DNA of 64,000 bases from Bugulina stolonifera (lineage: Eukaryota; Bryozoa; Gymnolaemata; Cheilostomatida; Bugulidae): assembly GCA_935421135.1 (NCBI GenBank), contig OW285193.1, positions 7,558,496-7,622,495 of the forward strand, written 5' to 3'. Shown here piece after piece: positions 37,101-48,400 of the stretch; position 1 is the first letter of the stretch; every line of letters starts with the position of its first letter. The notes under the pieces are model-generated. The model searched no databases. It was not told where the DNA came from and was given only the letters and a program-made list of their open reading frames with translations. The position numbers were made by a program, and so were the translations under genes.

Positions 37101-39535
37101 GATCTTAAAAAGTTGTAAATTTATAATAAACATTCATTCATTACAACAATTTATAATTCCAGGTGCATTTGTACATTCTATATCCATTCGCACAGCTCAT
37201 TGGCCGGTGGTAGAGATACTCACTCTACTACATGATGGGGTGGTACACATACGTACCCGACTATCTGGAGTAATAGAGAGGTGAGCAAAGGCTATTAGAG
37301 TTCCCTGAGAGTGAGCTATATATGGTATCTTCTGCACATACGTTTGAGAAATGACAAACTCAAGGCTGGCAGGGAGATCATACAAGGCCATCTCGTCCCA
37401 ACTGAAAGAATAGAGATAATTGTTTTAACAAGTGTACAGCTAGAAAAACAAGTTGGTAGAAATCATTCAACGCTCTCTCACCACCTTTATTGTAACCCGT
37501 GTGTGTTATCTTTATGCTCTCTCAGTTAATCACAGATGTTTTAAGTTGAATATGGCCCCCAGCTAGATACCTAACTAGGTATAGACATGGGTACTCTATA
37601 TTAGGGTGTGTCAAAGCATGTGCTTCACAACATTACTGACACTCAGATAAGTTGGCCGTACTGATACCATGCTATTAATTTAGGAACATGGTATCATTTT
37701 GTGACATACATACATAGAGAATGTCATTTCTTACCTCCACGCCCAAAACTCTTGTTGGTCAGGTTTTAGGCTAACATGTGCTTTAGAGTAAGTATTTCCT
37801 CTGCTGTTCCCCACCCATACATCATAACCTTGGTCGGAGAGAATCATTGGGAGGGATTCGTTGGGCAGACCGGACACCCAGGACGTACTGTCACATAGCA
37901 ATCCATGCTGTACAAATACTGGAGGTCTATTGGTAGAGTTTGAGAACACCTGTCCCTTCTTGCCATTCACTCTACATTGACACATGCTAGTCAGGTGCTA
38001 CATGAACTAGTAGATAGTGATATGGAAAACATATGTGTGCATTACAAAGAAGATTAACTCCAGCAACTCCTACCATATACATGTACATGTACATGTACAT
38101 CCCTCAAGTCTCTTAAAGTATCTTGAAGTAAACAACAAGAGGTTTAGATTCCATTTGTTGTATGGACAATGTGTGGTTCGAAGTGATATGACAACAAATA
38201 TTATAGCTAGTGGTCTTGGTAAGTTCTACACTAGGTAATATATACTACTTCTGTATGTTACCTAACCTTGTTGTTTATAATGGATATGATGAAAAATATA
38301 ATGGGAGAAAGGGATATCGAAGATAATACTGCAGGTTTGAACCTAGAAAATACGACAGAGGGGAGACAATTCCCAATGAGTAATATCCGTTAACCAACCT
38401 ATGAAGTGTGAGCAGGAATCCATCTTTGGTTTGTATTTTATGTAGATATTCCTCACAGTTATACCCATGATAGTTTGATATCTGACACTAGAAAGGAATG
38501 CAATAATATATTATTAAATAAAATCATCAAATCAAACACATTTACAGCAAATACTGACATACTGAGTCGACCACAATAATTTGAAACCAATTTTTTTCAC
38601 AGTTATGTAACCTCTGGCCACACACTGCTAGGTTTAAGTTGTGTACAGTCACATGATACAGTAGAATATCATATGATTGAGCTATCACACCATCCAGTGA
38701 TAGAAAATACATAAACAACAGATGCCAAGCACTGCCCAATATTTGGCATCATCAGAAATATTTGTACACAAATCAGTTTACTACAGAGAGGGTAGACACT
38801 GTCAACCTTGCAACAGTTACCAAGATAGTGTCAGTTCTAACTGTGCGAAAAATCTTAGTTGAAACTAAGGCTATCTTCCCTGGAGGGCCTGGTGTTGGGT
38901 TTATATAACAGCGTGACTAAACACTGCACTTATTTATGAGCTTATCTGATAATTATATCATACAGTCATGAGTATAATTCTCAACATCCTGTACCATTTA
39001 TTGACTGCGGTGAAAAGTGCTGCAACTTTGAAATGAATTTGGCACATATCTGTAAAGTCTGTAGGCCCTATGTGTACTTGGGTAATATAAACCAAATATC
39101 TAATTGACTAAATGTTGGTCTGCAGGTCGAAAGTTGATTTGATGTAGCTGGTAGTGAAACTGATAATCATCATATCGGCTATTACAGTAGAATGGAAGTT
39201 ATCCATTCATGTTTTACATGAAATCTGGTAAATTTAATTATTGGTTTTAATTTGAATATACGATAATAAAAATACTAGGTATCCTACTTATAATATAACA
39301 TGACAAAACAAACAAAATATAAAAATAGCACCATAGAATATGTCTAACTTACAAAGTTCATATTAGCCTCAGGATCTACACCAGGAGACTGTCTGTAGAG
39401 AGTTGGTGCATGGTCCCCATTGTAAGTAAGGTAAGCTTTCAAGACCTCTGGTAGTTTATGGAGAAGGTCTGCTTGATGAGATGGCACAGCAGATAGTAGA
39501 AGAAGAGCAGAGAGTAGTAGTACACTTCCCATCAT
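34189..39535 (-). CDS. Lipase E, acid lipase with Ala in the nucleophile elbow
   Basis: Eight exons: 39535-39353, 38487-38399, 37971-37735, 37401-37257, 36452-36312, 35780-35670, 35354-35121 and 34341-34189, all GT-AG and in phase, giving 430 residues. The signal peptide ([19 protein letters not shown]) is followed by a prosegment of about 40 residues containing [12 protein letters not shown], longer than in A and D. Motifs are HGLL, GNSRGNT, Ser201, Asp374 in ENDW and His403 in PSWDHLDF. The usual GHSQG is AHSQG here: codon GCT in place of GGT at the first Gly. Ala is tolerated at this position in some other lipases, so activity is plausible but substrate handling may differ. It ends KKTTPH like lipase D. 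Intron 7 contains a 21-bp tandem repeat. Confidence 0.9.
34727..34936. repeat. 21-bp tandem repeat, ten copies, in lipase E intron 7
   Basis: The unit AACTGTACATTGGTGGTACAG varies only at its last few bases (GAT, GAG or CAG). It reads NCTLVV plus D/E/Q in one frame but lies between two lipase exons, so it is intronic. Confidence 0.95.
35540..35658. repeat. Degenerate ~30-bp repeats in lipase E intron 6
   Basis: Successive blocks of the form CAAAGACTGTGGACC...GTGCACTACATAGACTGTGG recur four times with substitutions, ending 12 bp before exon 6. Confidence 0.6.
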
Positions 39536-39613
39536 GTCAACAGTATAACACTATCTAAAACATGGCCAGTAAGTGCATTGTATACTAAGAGTGGTGATGG
39601 ATCAGACCATACT

Positions 39614-39627
39614 GTTCCCATAGCAAC
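39614..39627. promoter_or_regulatory. X-box (RFX) site upstream of lipase E
   Basis: GTTCCCATAGCAAC lies 79 bp upstream of the start codon, one base different from the lipase C and D sites. Confidence 0.55.
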
Positions 39628-39867
39628 AGAGTATACAACAAATAATAGTAAGGAAGTAGTAAAAGGTCATTCTTTGTGCCCTGTCTCATTCACAACGATT
39701 CTTTCAACAACAAAACAAATAGACTATTATTAATAGCTCTGTGAACAATAATAAGAAATTTTTTTTAATAGACTACAATAAACTACACAAAACAAGTGAC
39801 AATAAATGAGAACCAAGGTGTGTAGTTGCATTGTAAAATTTTAATGGCTGTATAAGCTTGGACTCAC

Positions 39868-40080
39868 CTGATGTCAGCATCTTACTGTAGCCTCACTAGA
39901 TGGGTTTTAGCCCAAGACTAGTGTATTATCAGGTCATCTAAAGCTACACTGTGTTTATTATAGTATCACAGCAGGTCATGTGACCTGGCCATTAGCTGTG
40001 ACTTCTATCCTTATCAGCAGTGGAGTCAGCTGGGACTCTATTGGATGTCCACTAGAATCTAACCTCAGTGATCCATTAGT
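39868..40080 (-). promoter_or_regulatory. Putative noncoding exon and promoter region of lipase E
   Basis: The donor CAG/GTGAGT at 39868 corresponds to the donors at 21343 and 30663. The conserved acceptor GTTTTAG precedes the start codon by about 20 bp. The transcription start is not located. Confidence 0.4.
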
Positions 40081-40389
40081 ATAGATAAGTCTACAAGTAA
40101 TAACAAGATTATCTATATTTATGTAACAATGTTATCATGTGCAGGTGGGTCTCCTCAGAGCTATAGTAGTAAATAGCACTACATTGTAGCAAAGTAAATA
40201 ATAATAACACCAATATCATATTATAATGTAACCAAAACAATAGTGATCATGTTATTGGTACAATAGAAAAGGTCAATAATGAGTATTAGATGAATATTAT
40301 TTATAAATTTAGTTAAAAGTGGTGCCTGGTTATCATCTCATACCCAGAGCAATCAGCTGATCGAATAGTAATAATCATACATAACCTAA

Positions 40390-40795
40390 TGGTGCATTTA
40401 CACTGGCAATTTTGTCTGATGCAACCTGTCTGAGGATCTAATGTCGGAGACTGAGCAGTGTGAACATGAATCGTTGTCGGAGTCTGCAGATGCAACGGGA
40501 TCAGAGTCTGAGTTGCAGCAATGCAGCAGTGCCGGGTTGAAGCAACAGGTCGGAGGGCGTGGCCAAAAGCTACAGCCAATGAAACAACAAATTCGCGAGT
40601 GTTTAACAGGAAATGATATCGCAGTAATACAGCGCATGTAGACATACTCGTGCTTCCATTGGTTGCAAAACTTGTCGCCCTCCGATAGTTTTTATTGGGT
40701 TGTCGGAGTCTGAGTTGGTAATGCAACTCCGACTGCAACTTGCGTGCAACTAGTTGCAGTTGGAGTTGCATGCAACCTACAGTGTAAACGCACCA
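40390..40795. mobile_element. 406-bp MITE, TAA target duplication
   Basis: It begins TGGTGCATTTACACTG and ends CAGTGTAAACGCACCA, flanked by TAA on both sides (40387-40389, 40796-40798). The interior is rich in inverted CGGAGTCTGAGTTG and GTTGCA modules. The TAA duplication and TIR form suit PIF/Harbinger. Frames of 66-152 codons over it are TIR artefacts. Confidence 0.85.
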
Positions 40796-40798
40796 TAA

Positions 40799-42028
40799 GA
40801 CAATTTAACATGTTAGCTTGTGCCAATAAGAACTTGTCTTAATAGTAATAATCTTATGATTTATTTTACAAACTACTTCTTCGGGTCTTCCCAATTAGTG
40901 GTGATATACGTGTAAGATAATATAGCAGTCTTTGGTAACAGAATATCTGCTCCAAATTATTATTACAATGTAACAATATCAGCTGTATCTACATGACTTG
41001 CATATGTATAAGTGTTGTCTATTTTATTCTATTGACATTAATATTATTCTAGGCAAGTGTTTATAATTTGTTAGTTGTCTGCTCCTGGTACATAAGAGGT
41101 AGCATAACTCCAATGTGCAGGTATAAATTCCAGTTTAATCTACAATGTAGAATAAGATTAGAAGTGGAAAATATCTTAGAAAGCTAACTGCTATAGAATC
41201 ACTGCAAACAAATATTGACACCATCTCCATACACAAAGTGAAATGCAGCTAAAAATAGCACAGTGGGTAATTAGTGATATGTATTCCCACTCCCAGCTAC
41301 ACATCAGACACAGTTTTGGTTGGAGAATCTTTTGGAGAGAGATTGACATTGCAATAGCTGTGTTGTAGCAACAGTCACATGTACAATGCTAGTCTGACAT
41401 CAGTTGGCATTCGATCAAAGAATGTTAACCTACATCCAATAGACAACTACTTCCCAAAGATGAAAAGGTAAGTTGCTGTATGAAATAGGAGAAGTGTTGC
41501 CTATTGAATAAAAAATTGGTGGCCTAGTGATGGAACATTCAAGAATAAGACTGGCGCAGAATGAAGGGACAGAAGAGCTCAAAAGCAGGTTAGACATTAG
41601 TTCTTGAACCTGTTTGAAGAATTAAATATAGAAACTATTATAAAATAGTCATTATGGAGGAAGCATGTGTTGTATGTGAAAGAAATAGAGACTTTCAGTT
41701 AATAGCCACTTTTTGTGTAGCATATGTGTAGTGTGTCTCACTTCAGCCAGGCATTATTATATTTTAAGTTGCAGTCTCCATTTTGTTAGAATAGGTACAG
41801 AGGTGGGGAAATTTGAAATAGCCTTTGTTCTTCGTCAAAACTGAAGCAGGATTAGTCTATTCATTTTGTCGGTTGACTGTCCTTATCCCAACCACAAACA
41901 AAGAACTAAGGCTATCAAAATTTCTCTACTACTGCACCTAACAGGTTTAGTGGTGTACGGCAGTGGGTAGGCCTAAAGCTTTACACACCCACAGCCAATA
42001 GTTCATTATAATTAGTGCATGTATTTCT
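40799..42028. other. Intergenic, weak exon-like stretches only
   Basis: A short open stretch ending at a good donor (AAAAG/GTAAGT, about 41379-41468, reading ...NVNLHPIDNYFPKMK) and a short ATG frame at 41654 (MEEACVVCERN...) look mildly coding. I cannot link either to a family or gene. Confidence 0.25.
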
Positions 42029-42032
42029 GTAA

Positions 42033-42105
42033 AGGTGCGTTTACATTACACCAACTCCAGCTTTTTTGCCCCACTCTAGCAAAGTTGGTGTAGTGTAAAC
42101 ACAAA
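42033..42105. mobile_element. Fragment of a second GGTGCGTTTACA-end MITE
   Basis: TAA precedes AGGTGCGTTTACATTACA, which is like the TIR of the element at 40390. The inverted partner TTGGTGTAGTGTAAACAC lies only about 30 bp on, so this looks like a deleted or foldback copy. No right terminus was found. Confidence 0.55.
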
Positions 42106-42294
42106 AATCGGAGCTGGTGTTGGAGATGCCTATTGCCGGAGACGATGTTGGAGCAACCCAACAGTGCTTGATTACTCCAACAAGATGGCGATTATTTTCC
42201 AATCAGAAATCAGTATTTTAATTCTAGCTAGCATCTGTTTTGCAAATCTAGGATTGCCTCTAGACTATTGATGATAGACCTAAAGCTTTATTAT

Positions 42295-42540
42295 GGGAAG
42301 AATAACAGCAATGACGGAAGTTATCTGCAAAGACATGGGTTCGAGTCCCGCCAATGACCTGGAGGTTTTCGTCCCGAAGAATGTTTTTCTTCTGTGCCAT
42401 ATTGAACTATAATAATATTCAGCTCTAGGAGCTGTGGTGGCCCTCGACAAGCTCTGCTGTTATTGGGCAGTCAAGTCAAAGAATTGTGATTGGTGTCAAA
42501 GAATTGTGATTGGTACCACGAATATTGTTTATTATTACAT
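42295..42540 (+). mobile_element. tRNA-derived SINE, same family as 11090-11345
   Basis: The B box GGTTCGAGTCC (42338-42348) and body match the left copy; the head is poorly preserved. A 20-bp segment (GTCAAAGAATTGTGATTGGT) is duplicated in tandem near the 3' end. Confidence 0.75.
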
Positions 42541-45449
42541 AGTAAGTTTGAACACAAATTTTCCTGTTCCAATACCTTGACTGGCAGGTGTTTCAAAAAT
42601 GAGAAAAATATGCCTGCTGATTTGTTTTGCATTACTATTATTCATAAGCATAGATAGTACAAGAATTATTATATAATTAAACTATAATAAAATAATTATT
42701 GTAATGTTAAATTAATTTATAGTTATAGCAATAAAAATTATAGCATTACATATTCAAATTGAAATTACAAGTCAAAATATTATTCTAGGCCTCACTTCAT
42801 GAATTGAAGCTAAATAAATTCCAATTGACAGTTAAGAAAAATTCACTAAGATCAAAATCATTTTGAGAACAAAATAGAAATATAATAGTAATTCAGTGAA
42901 GTGACTGAAATAACAATAGGAATGTTATGTTATTATATAAATAATATAAATAGTAACAACTATAACATTAAATATAAATATATAATTAATGATTGGTATT
43001 GTAATAGCAATAGCCATAGGTAGGTATAAGAAAGATTTATATCATTACTTTATTGCTACAACAGTCAACGTATAATCACAGGAGAGAAATGATAAAAGTC
43101 AAAAGAAAAATCTGAAAGTCATTAAAAAAATAAAAGTAAACTTAAACTCAACTAAAACTAGGAAAGAAAATCAAAAATTAAAATTTAAAAATCAAAATCA
43201 AATGGAAATCCATGAACATCTAAATGTGCTCTCCTGATTCGTATTCTCGTAATCCCAATTTTCACTGATAACCTAATACAATACAGTACTATACAGAGAT
43301 AAATTATCAAAATGTAGTAAAAATAGTTGTCAAGGTCAACATTGTACATGGAGGCAGCCATGTCTGACCTATTTAGATGTTTTTACCATTCACTTTGATA
43401 GGCTCCCATCCCCCTCTCGTGACCATATCCCAAGCTGTCATTGCTGCTTCGAGATCGATTCTAGCTCTCAGATGGATTGTGCGTATAATATTCGGAAACT
43501 GAAGTCAAATATTGGTTGATCTGGTCTTAGATTGGTGTATTGAGGCGGATAATCTGCTATTTTCTCTGTGGCGCGTACATATGTGTTTGTAATTTAGACA
43601 AATACAGTTCTCTATAGAAAGGTAATTTAAATTTAGTTGTATTGCAAACAAACATGACATCGAATGGTAATTACAGTATAATTGGATCGGTCTTTTTATC
43701 AGTGGTTGACATTACATTCACATTGATTGAATGTATTTATTTTTATTTTAAAAAATAATTTTAATTTAATATAAATCTTGAATTCCGTTTTTTTATTTTC
43801 AATTGGATGTTTCATTTTCATTTTGAAACTCAAACAGAAATTGCCACTTGCACTTAACTACTTACCTGTAAAATAAAAATGATGGTCATCCGATGTAGTT
43901 CTAACCTAACTATTACTATACTTAATACTATTACTACTTAGTTACTAACTACTTTCTACTGACATTATATATACATATAATATAAATATTATATGGATGT
44001 ATGAGTCTTATGTAGCCTATGTTATGTTTAAATGTATTTATTTAATTATTATTAGTTATACCACGCGTTTAAGATTATTATTATTATAATTATAATTACA
44101 ATGCAATATACATAATTATATTTATATTAAATTATTTTACAGGCCTGAGCTAGCTGTGAAATATAATATTAACTAATATCATGATAATAATTATCATAAT
44201 CATAATTATCCACTATGTTCTTGCGTAAATATTGCAGACCCCCTAGTCCAAAAATAGTTAAAACTAGAGGCTCCCTTATAGATTTACATGAAATTGCTGG
44301 CGGAGTCCTACCTCATCTGAGGTAAATTCTGAGGTGAATTAGTCTGTGAGCTACTAAAAATAGAATTATTAATCTCAAACTAAAAAATCTATTTAGTTGA
44401 AATGAATAAAATTTAATTAAATTCAAATTGATTGAAAAAGCCAAAAATGTGAAAGGAAATCGCATAGCAAGAGAAAGATAATACTTTCTTGTGATAGAAT
44501 GACAGCCACAGAGGGCTGAGAAGAGAATAAGAATCGCATTGAGTCAAGAACTGATGAAGATGGGAAATGAAAACCAAAGGCAAATGAGCATAGGGCTACT
44601 CATTGAATACCGAAATTAAGTCAGTTTGTATCTCCAATAAGGCCTATCTCCAACTGCGCATTCACACTTTTAAAATCGTATGGGTTTCCAGCACTTCAGT
44701 CAGATGGTCTCATTCTGGGTTGAGTGTCTCTAAGAGGCTCTCACTCCGATTGCGTTCATCGGCCTGCATTAGAGCAATGTTGAATAAAATCACAATGATA
44801 TATCAACCTTAGCCTTGGTGATCATCCCAGGCTAGCAGTACACTGCATCTGCATGGTCTGTCCAAGTAGGGCCTATTCAATTTCATTTGTAGTTGTCTAT
44901 ACCTTGGTAAGCCATAGTGTATCTTAATCAATCAATCTTGAACCCTGAAAGTGACTATAACCGTATAGAATTTGAGTGTGAATTTTACTATATAGACCTA
45001 GACATTGTCTTAGATATTCATGCATAATTCTGAAATTTCTTTCATATCAGACTATAGTTTGTTGTAAAATAACCCTGTGGAAAATGACTACACCATGCAA
45101 AGGTATTAGGTTTAACTGCCTTCCAAATTCACTTGAAGAACAATGAACAATACAGCTAGTCAAATTCCCACACATTTCTGTGCCATAGCAAGTTGTTTGT
45201 GGTATAACTAGACTAATCAATATTGTAGCCTTCCAACTCGATTTTTCATATGTTCACGATTTATGCTTTCATTCCATTTTTTACCCTTCGCTCTGTTTTA
45301 AACGATTATGTCTATTTCTAACAACCTTAGTGGGATTGGGTGTCCTTAGTGGGATTGGGTGCCATCTGCTTTGCTCATTTGCTGACAGTTCTGTTGTTAT
45401 AAGTAAGATTTGATACTGTGCTACAGATCTGGTAAGAAATGTGATCACG
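42541..45449. other. AT-rich intergenic and ARID2 upstream region
   Basis: Very AT-rich to about 44460, with no recognisable genes. A 19-bp direct duplication (CCTTAGTGGGATTGGGTGT) lies about 90-125 bp upstream of the ARID2 start codon. No TATA box or start site can be assigned. Confidence 0.5.
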
Positions 45450-48400
45450 ATGGCGAGTGAACCTGATAAGTATCTGGGCCGGGATGTGTTTACCTACACG
45501 CAGGAAAAGGAGAGGTTCGAGAAGGAGCTCTTCCAGTTCCATATTGACAGACGGTGAGTTAGGTAGACTTGCTGGCATTTTACATTTGTAATTGTATTTA
45601 ATTTATACACCATGCTGTACAACACTATTAGGCAATATAATAGATTTATTACTAATGATATGGTTGGGCTTTCCCCTGTTATTGATTGAGTGGGAAACAC
45701 CATTATTACTGCTCATTGTTATCTAAAGCAACTATATCATCCAATCACTTTCCTCCAATTTCATTTTGGTAGCGATACCTCTATTCATAGTAACTATTAG
45801 TACTACTAGTCTACAGTACATAGTTCAGATACACAGCAGCCTAATTAGTATAACATTACAATCAATGAAACTGACTTGCTCTATGTCACTATGGCCAATG
45901 GTCAACTTGGCGTATTGTAGGATATGGGAGCCATACCCTGTCGCTAACTAAAACTGCTAACTCTCGGTTCTGGTGGTTGACGATACAATTATAATATTCA
46001 GTATCATCTTCTCTTGTTTTAGTACTGCATACTCAAGTCTACCAAGTGTTTCTGGGAAACATGTAGATCTGTACAGACTATATCTCATGGTAACTAAACA
46101 TGGAGGGTTTCACAAAGTAAGTACTAATTTCCTTTCCTATTCAGGGCTAGAAGTTAATGCCCTGTCTTGCTATCGATCTATGCAATGGAATTATTATAGT
46201 AATTGTACTACTAGTACATAGTTTAGTATTGAATGTGTTCTATTGTATTGTATAGACTTATTGGGTATTCCCTGTTGTAGGTATGTGACAGAAATATGTG
46301 GTACCTGATACCAGCTGACTGGTTCCACTTCCCTCCTGGATGTGCTAATGCAGAGCTTGCACTCAAACAGATCTACATGAGGTAAGAGAGAGATTCTGTG
46401 GTATTGTCTGTGTGGTAACATCACAAGAGTATAACAACCTCCCTGTACCTTTGGTTTGGGTCCCTGAACATAGACAGTCACTGTTCACCATTGAATTCCA
46501 AGAGGATATTTTAGAAATATGTTTCAAATGAATTTATTTGATTCTACGGCACTGTAGTTACATGTATTTGCCTTTGATTATACTATTGGCTGTTGCTGAT
46601 ACTAAACAGTCGCTGACTAATTGTGTGATATACTGTCCAGGTACCTTTACCTGTATGAACGAGTGTTTGTACATGGCGATGACCCTGACCACCCTGACGA
46701 TGAGGACGCTGGTTCCAGAGGAAGTAAGAGCAGTCGTATCTTAGTTCACCAGGTCCCTATGACCTACAACTACCAGCTACATCGAATAAGGGACGGCGAC
46801 AGAGTACACTTTGGTCTCAGCACTGATATCGCTAAACTGAACGAATATGAGAGGCTAGAGAAATCATTACTCTCTGGTGAGTTACGCTACAAGGTGTGCT
46901 GTTGTGTGTCACTGTGTCAGGTCAGGGTGTATCCTGTGCTGTGCTATATATTGTCTAGTATCGATGTGTCTGAGTGTGTGCATGGCTGCTGCGTTTATCA
47001 TATAAAAATATGCAACTTGTTGATTTGAAAGCTAAGTGTAGCAGTTTGTACTGTGCGTTATGTCTTGGAACTACATGTATAATTGTGAAGACCATCTATC
47101 AATTCATTTTCAACTGCTGGAATACATCACATGCTTTATTTATTACATCTGTTATTATTTTATTTGTGTGAATTAGTCAATTCTTTTGTACAGTTTATAA
47201 ACACATTTTATTGAGTATCAGTTGAAAGTATTTTGGTGTGGTTTATAGTAGTATCTTATGCCTATGCCATATAACACAATGGAATACTACCAGAAGTGAT
47301 AATCAAGCTGTGATTACAATAGCAGCCATCTCACATCACTCACATCACTAGCCTCAATTCGTGAATGTTGACAAAACTGGGCTTGGCAGGCGTATTGTAT
47401 GAAGTTTGTATAGCAGTCAGCTGGTTGTAGAATTGGATGATTCCAATGAAAGACAGTTCCTTTAGCCAAAGTGGTTTTTTGCACTGATACAAGTTATAAC
47501 TCTTTCTCCATCAATATAAAGGACTGCTGGTTGTTTTTCCATCACATACATGTCAGTGATTGCTGGTGTTGGAGTACGTATGTGGCCTAATGCACTGGGC
47601 TATCATCTTTCATTCATATCTCTGTACCTCTGCAGGCCTTCACACTGGATTACTAGACCAATACATCATACTAACCACTAGCCCCTTTATCTACTTGTCA
47701 ACTACATGGTTTGTAGGTAGTACAGCTGACAGTGGTCTCTATATGTCTGTGTGTCTATGAGATTGAGTGATAGGAAACACCATGTGGTCACTTACACAGT
47801 GTTTGACTTTTACCGCTAAGTATCCACCAATTTTATAAGAAATTGTCATCAGATAATATGTGGTTGTGTAACCAACTACTGAACTCCTTCACGTGCTAAC
47901 TACTATCACTGTCACTCATATTTTATTGACATCTAGTCCTTTACTGCTCACAGATATGGTCACATAATATTCATAGTATTCATTGGCATCAATCATTCTA
48001 TTGAATTTTCCAACTGTGTCCTCTGAGGCTAGTCAGTTGCCAAACAAGGGTTAGAAACTACCATTATTGCAGAATTACTTGCTTCATCACATCTTTGTCT
48101 GGCCTTATAATACCATAGACTAAAGTCTATACGCTGTGAGGCTACTGGACATGTATGTAGTATTTACTACATACTACAGCCGTTGAAGTTCATTTCTCTT
48201 CTTTGTATGTTTTACTGAGCAAACTGGTGATCTATCACTTAGTGGTAATTATGGGTTGGAATGCGCTATGCTTGAATGGCCATTTCTGTAACCAAGGCAA
48301 CAGGAAACTAGATTTCCACTAAATAGTAAACCAACACTAGTCCAAGCTTAGCCCAGTAACTGTTGGTAGATAGTTTGTTTGCCAATTGAAGACATAGATA

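Noticed and set aside
40313..40771. 152-codon minus-strand ORF
   Set aside because: It spans a TIR-bounded MITE and reflects its inverted repeats.
41379..41731. Possible exons reading ...NVNLHPIDNYFPKMK and MEEACVVCERN
   Set aside because: Too short, with no recognised family and no consistent gene model.
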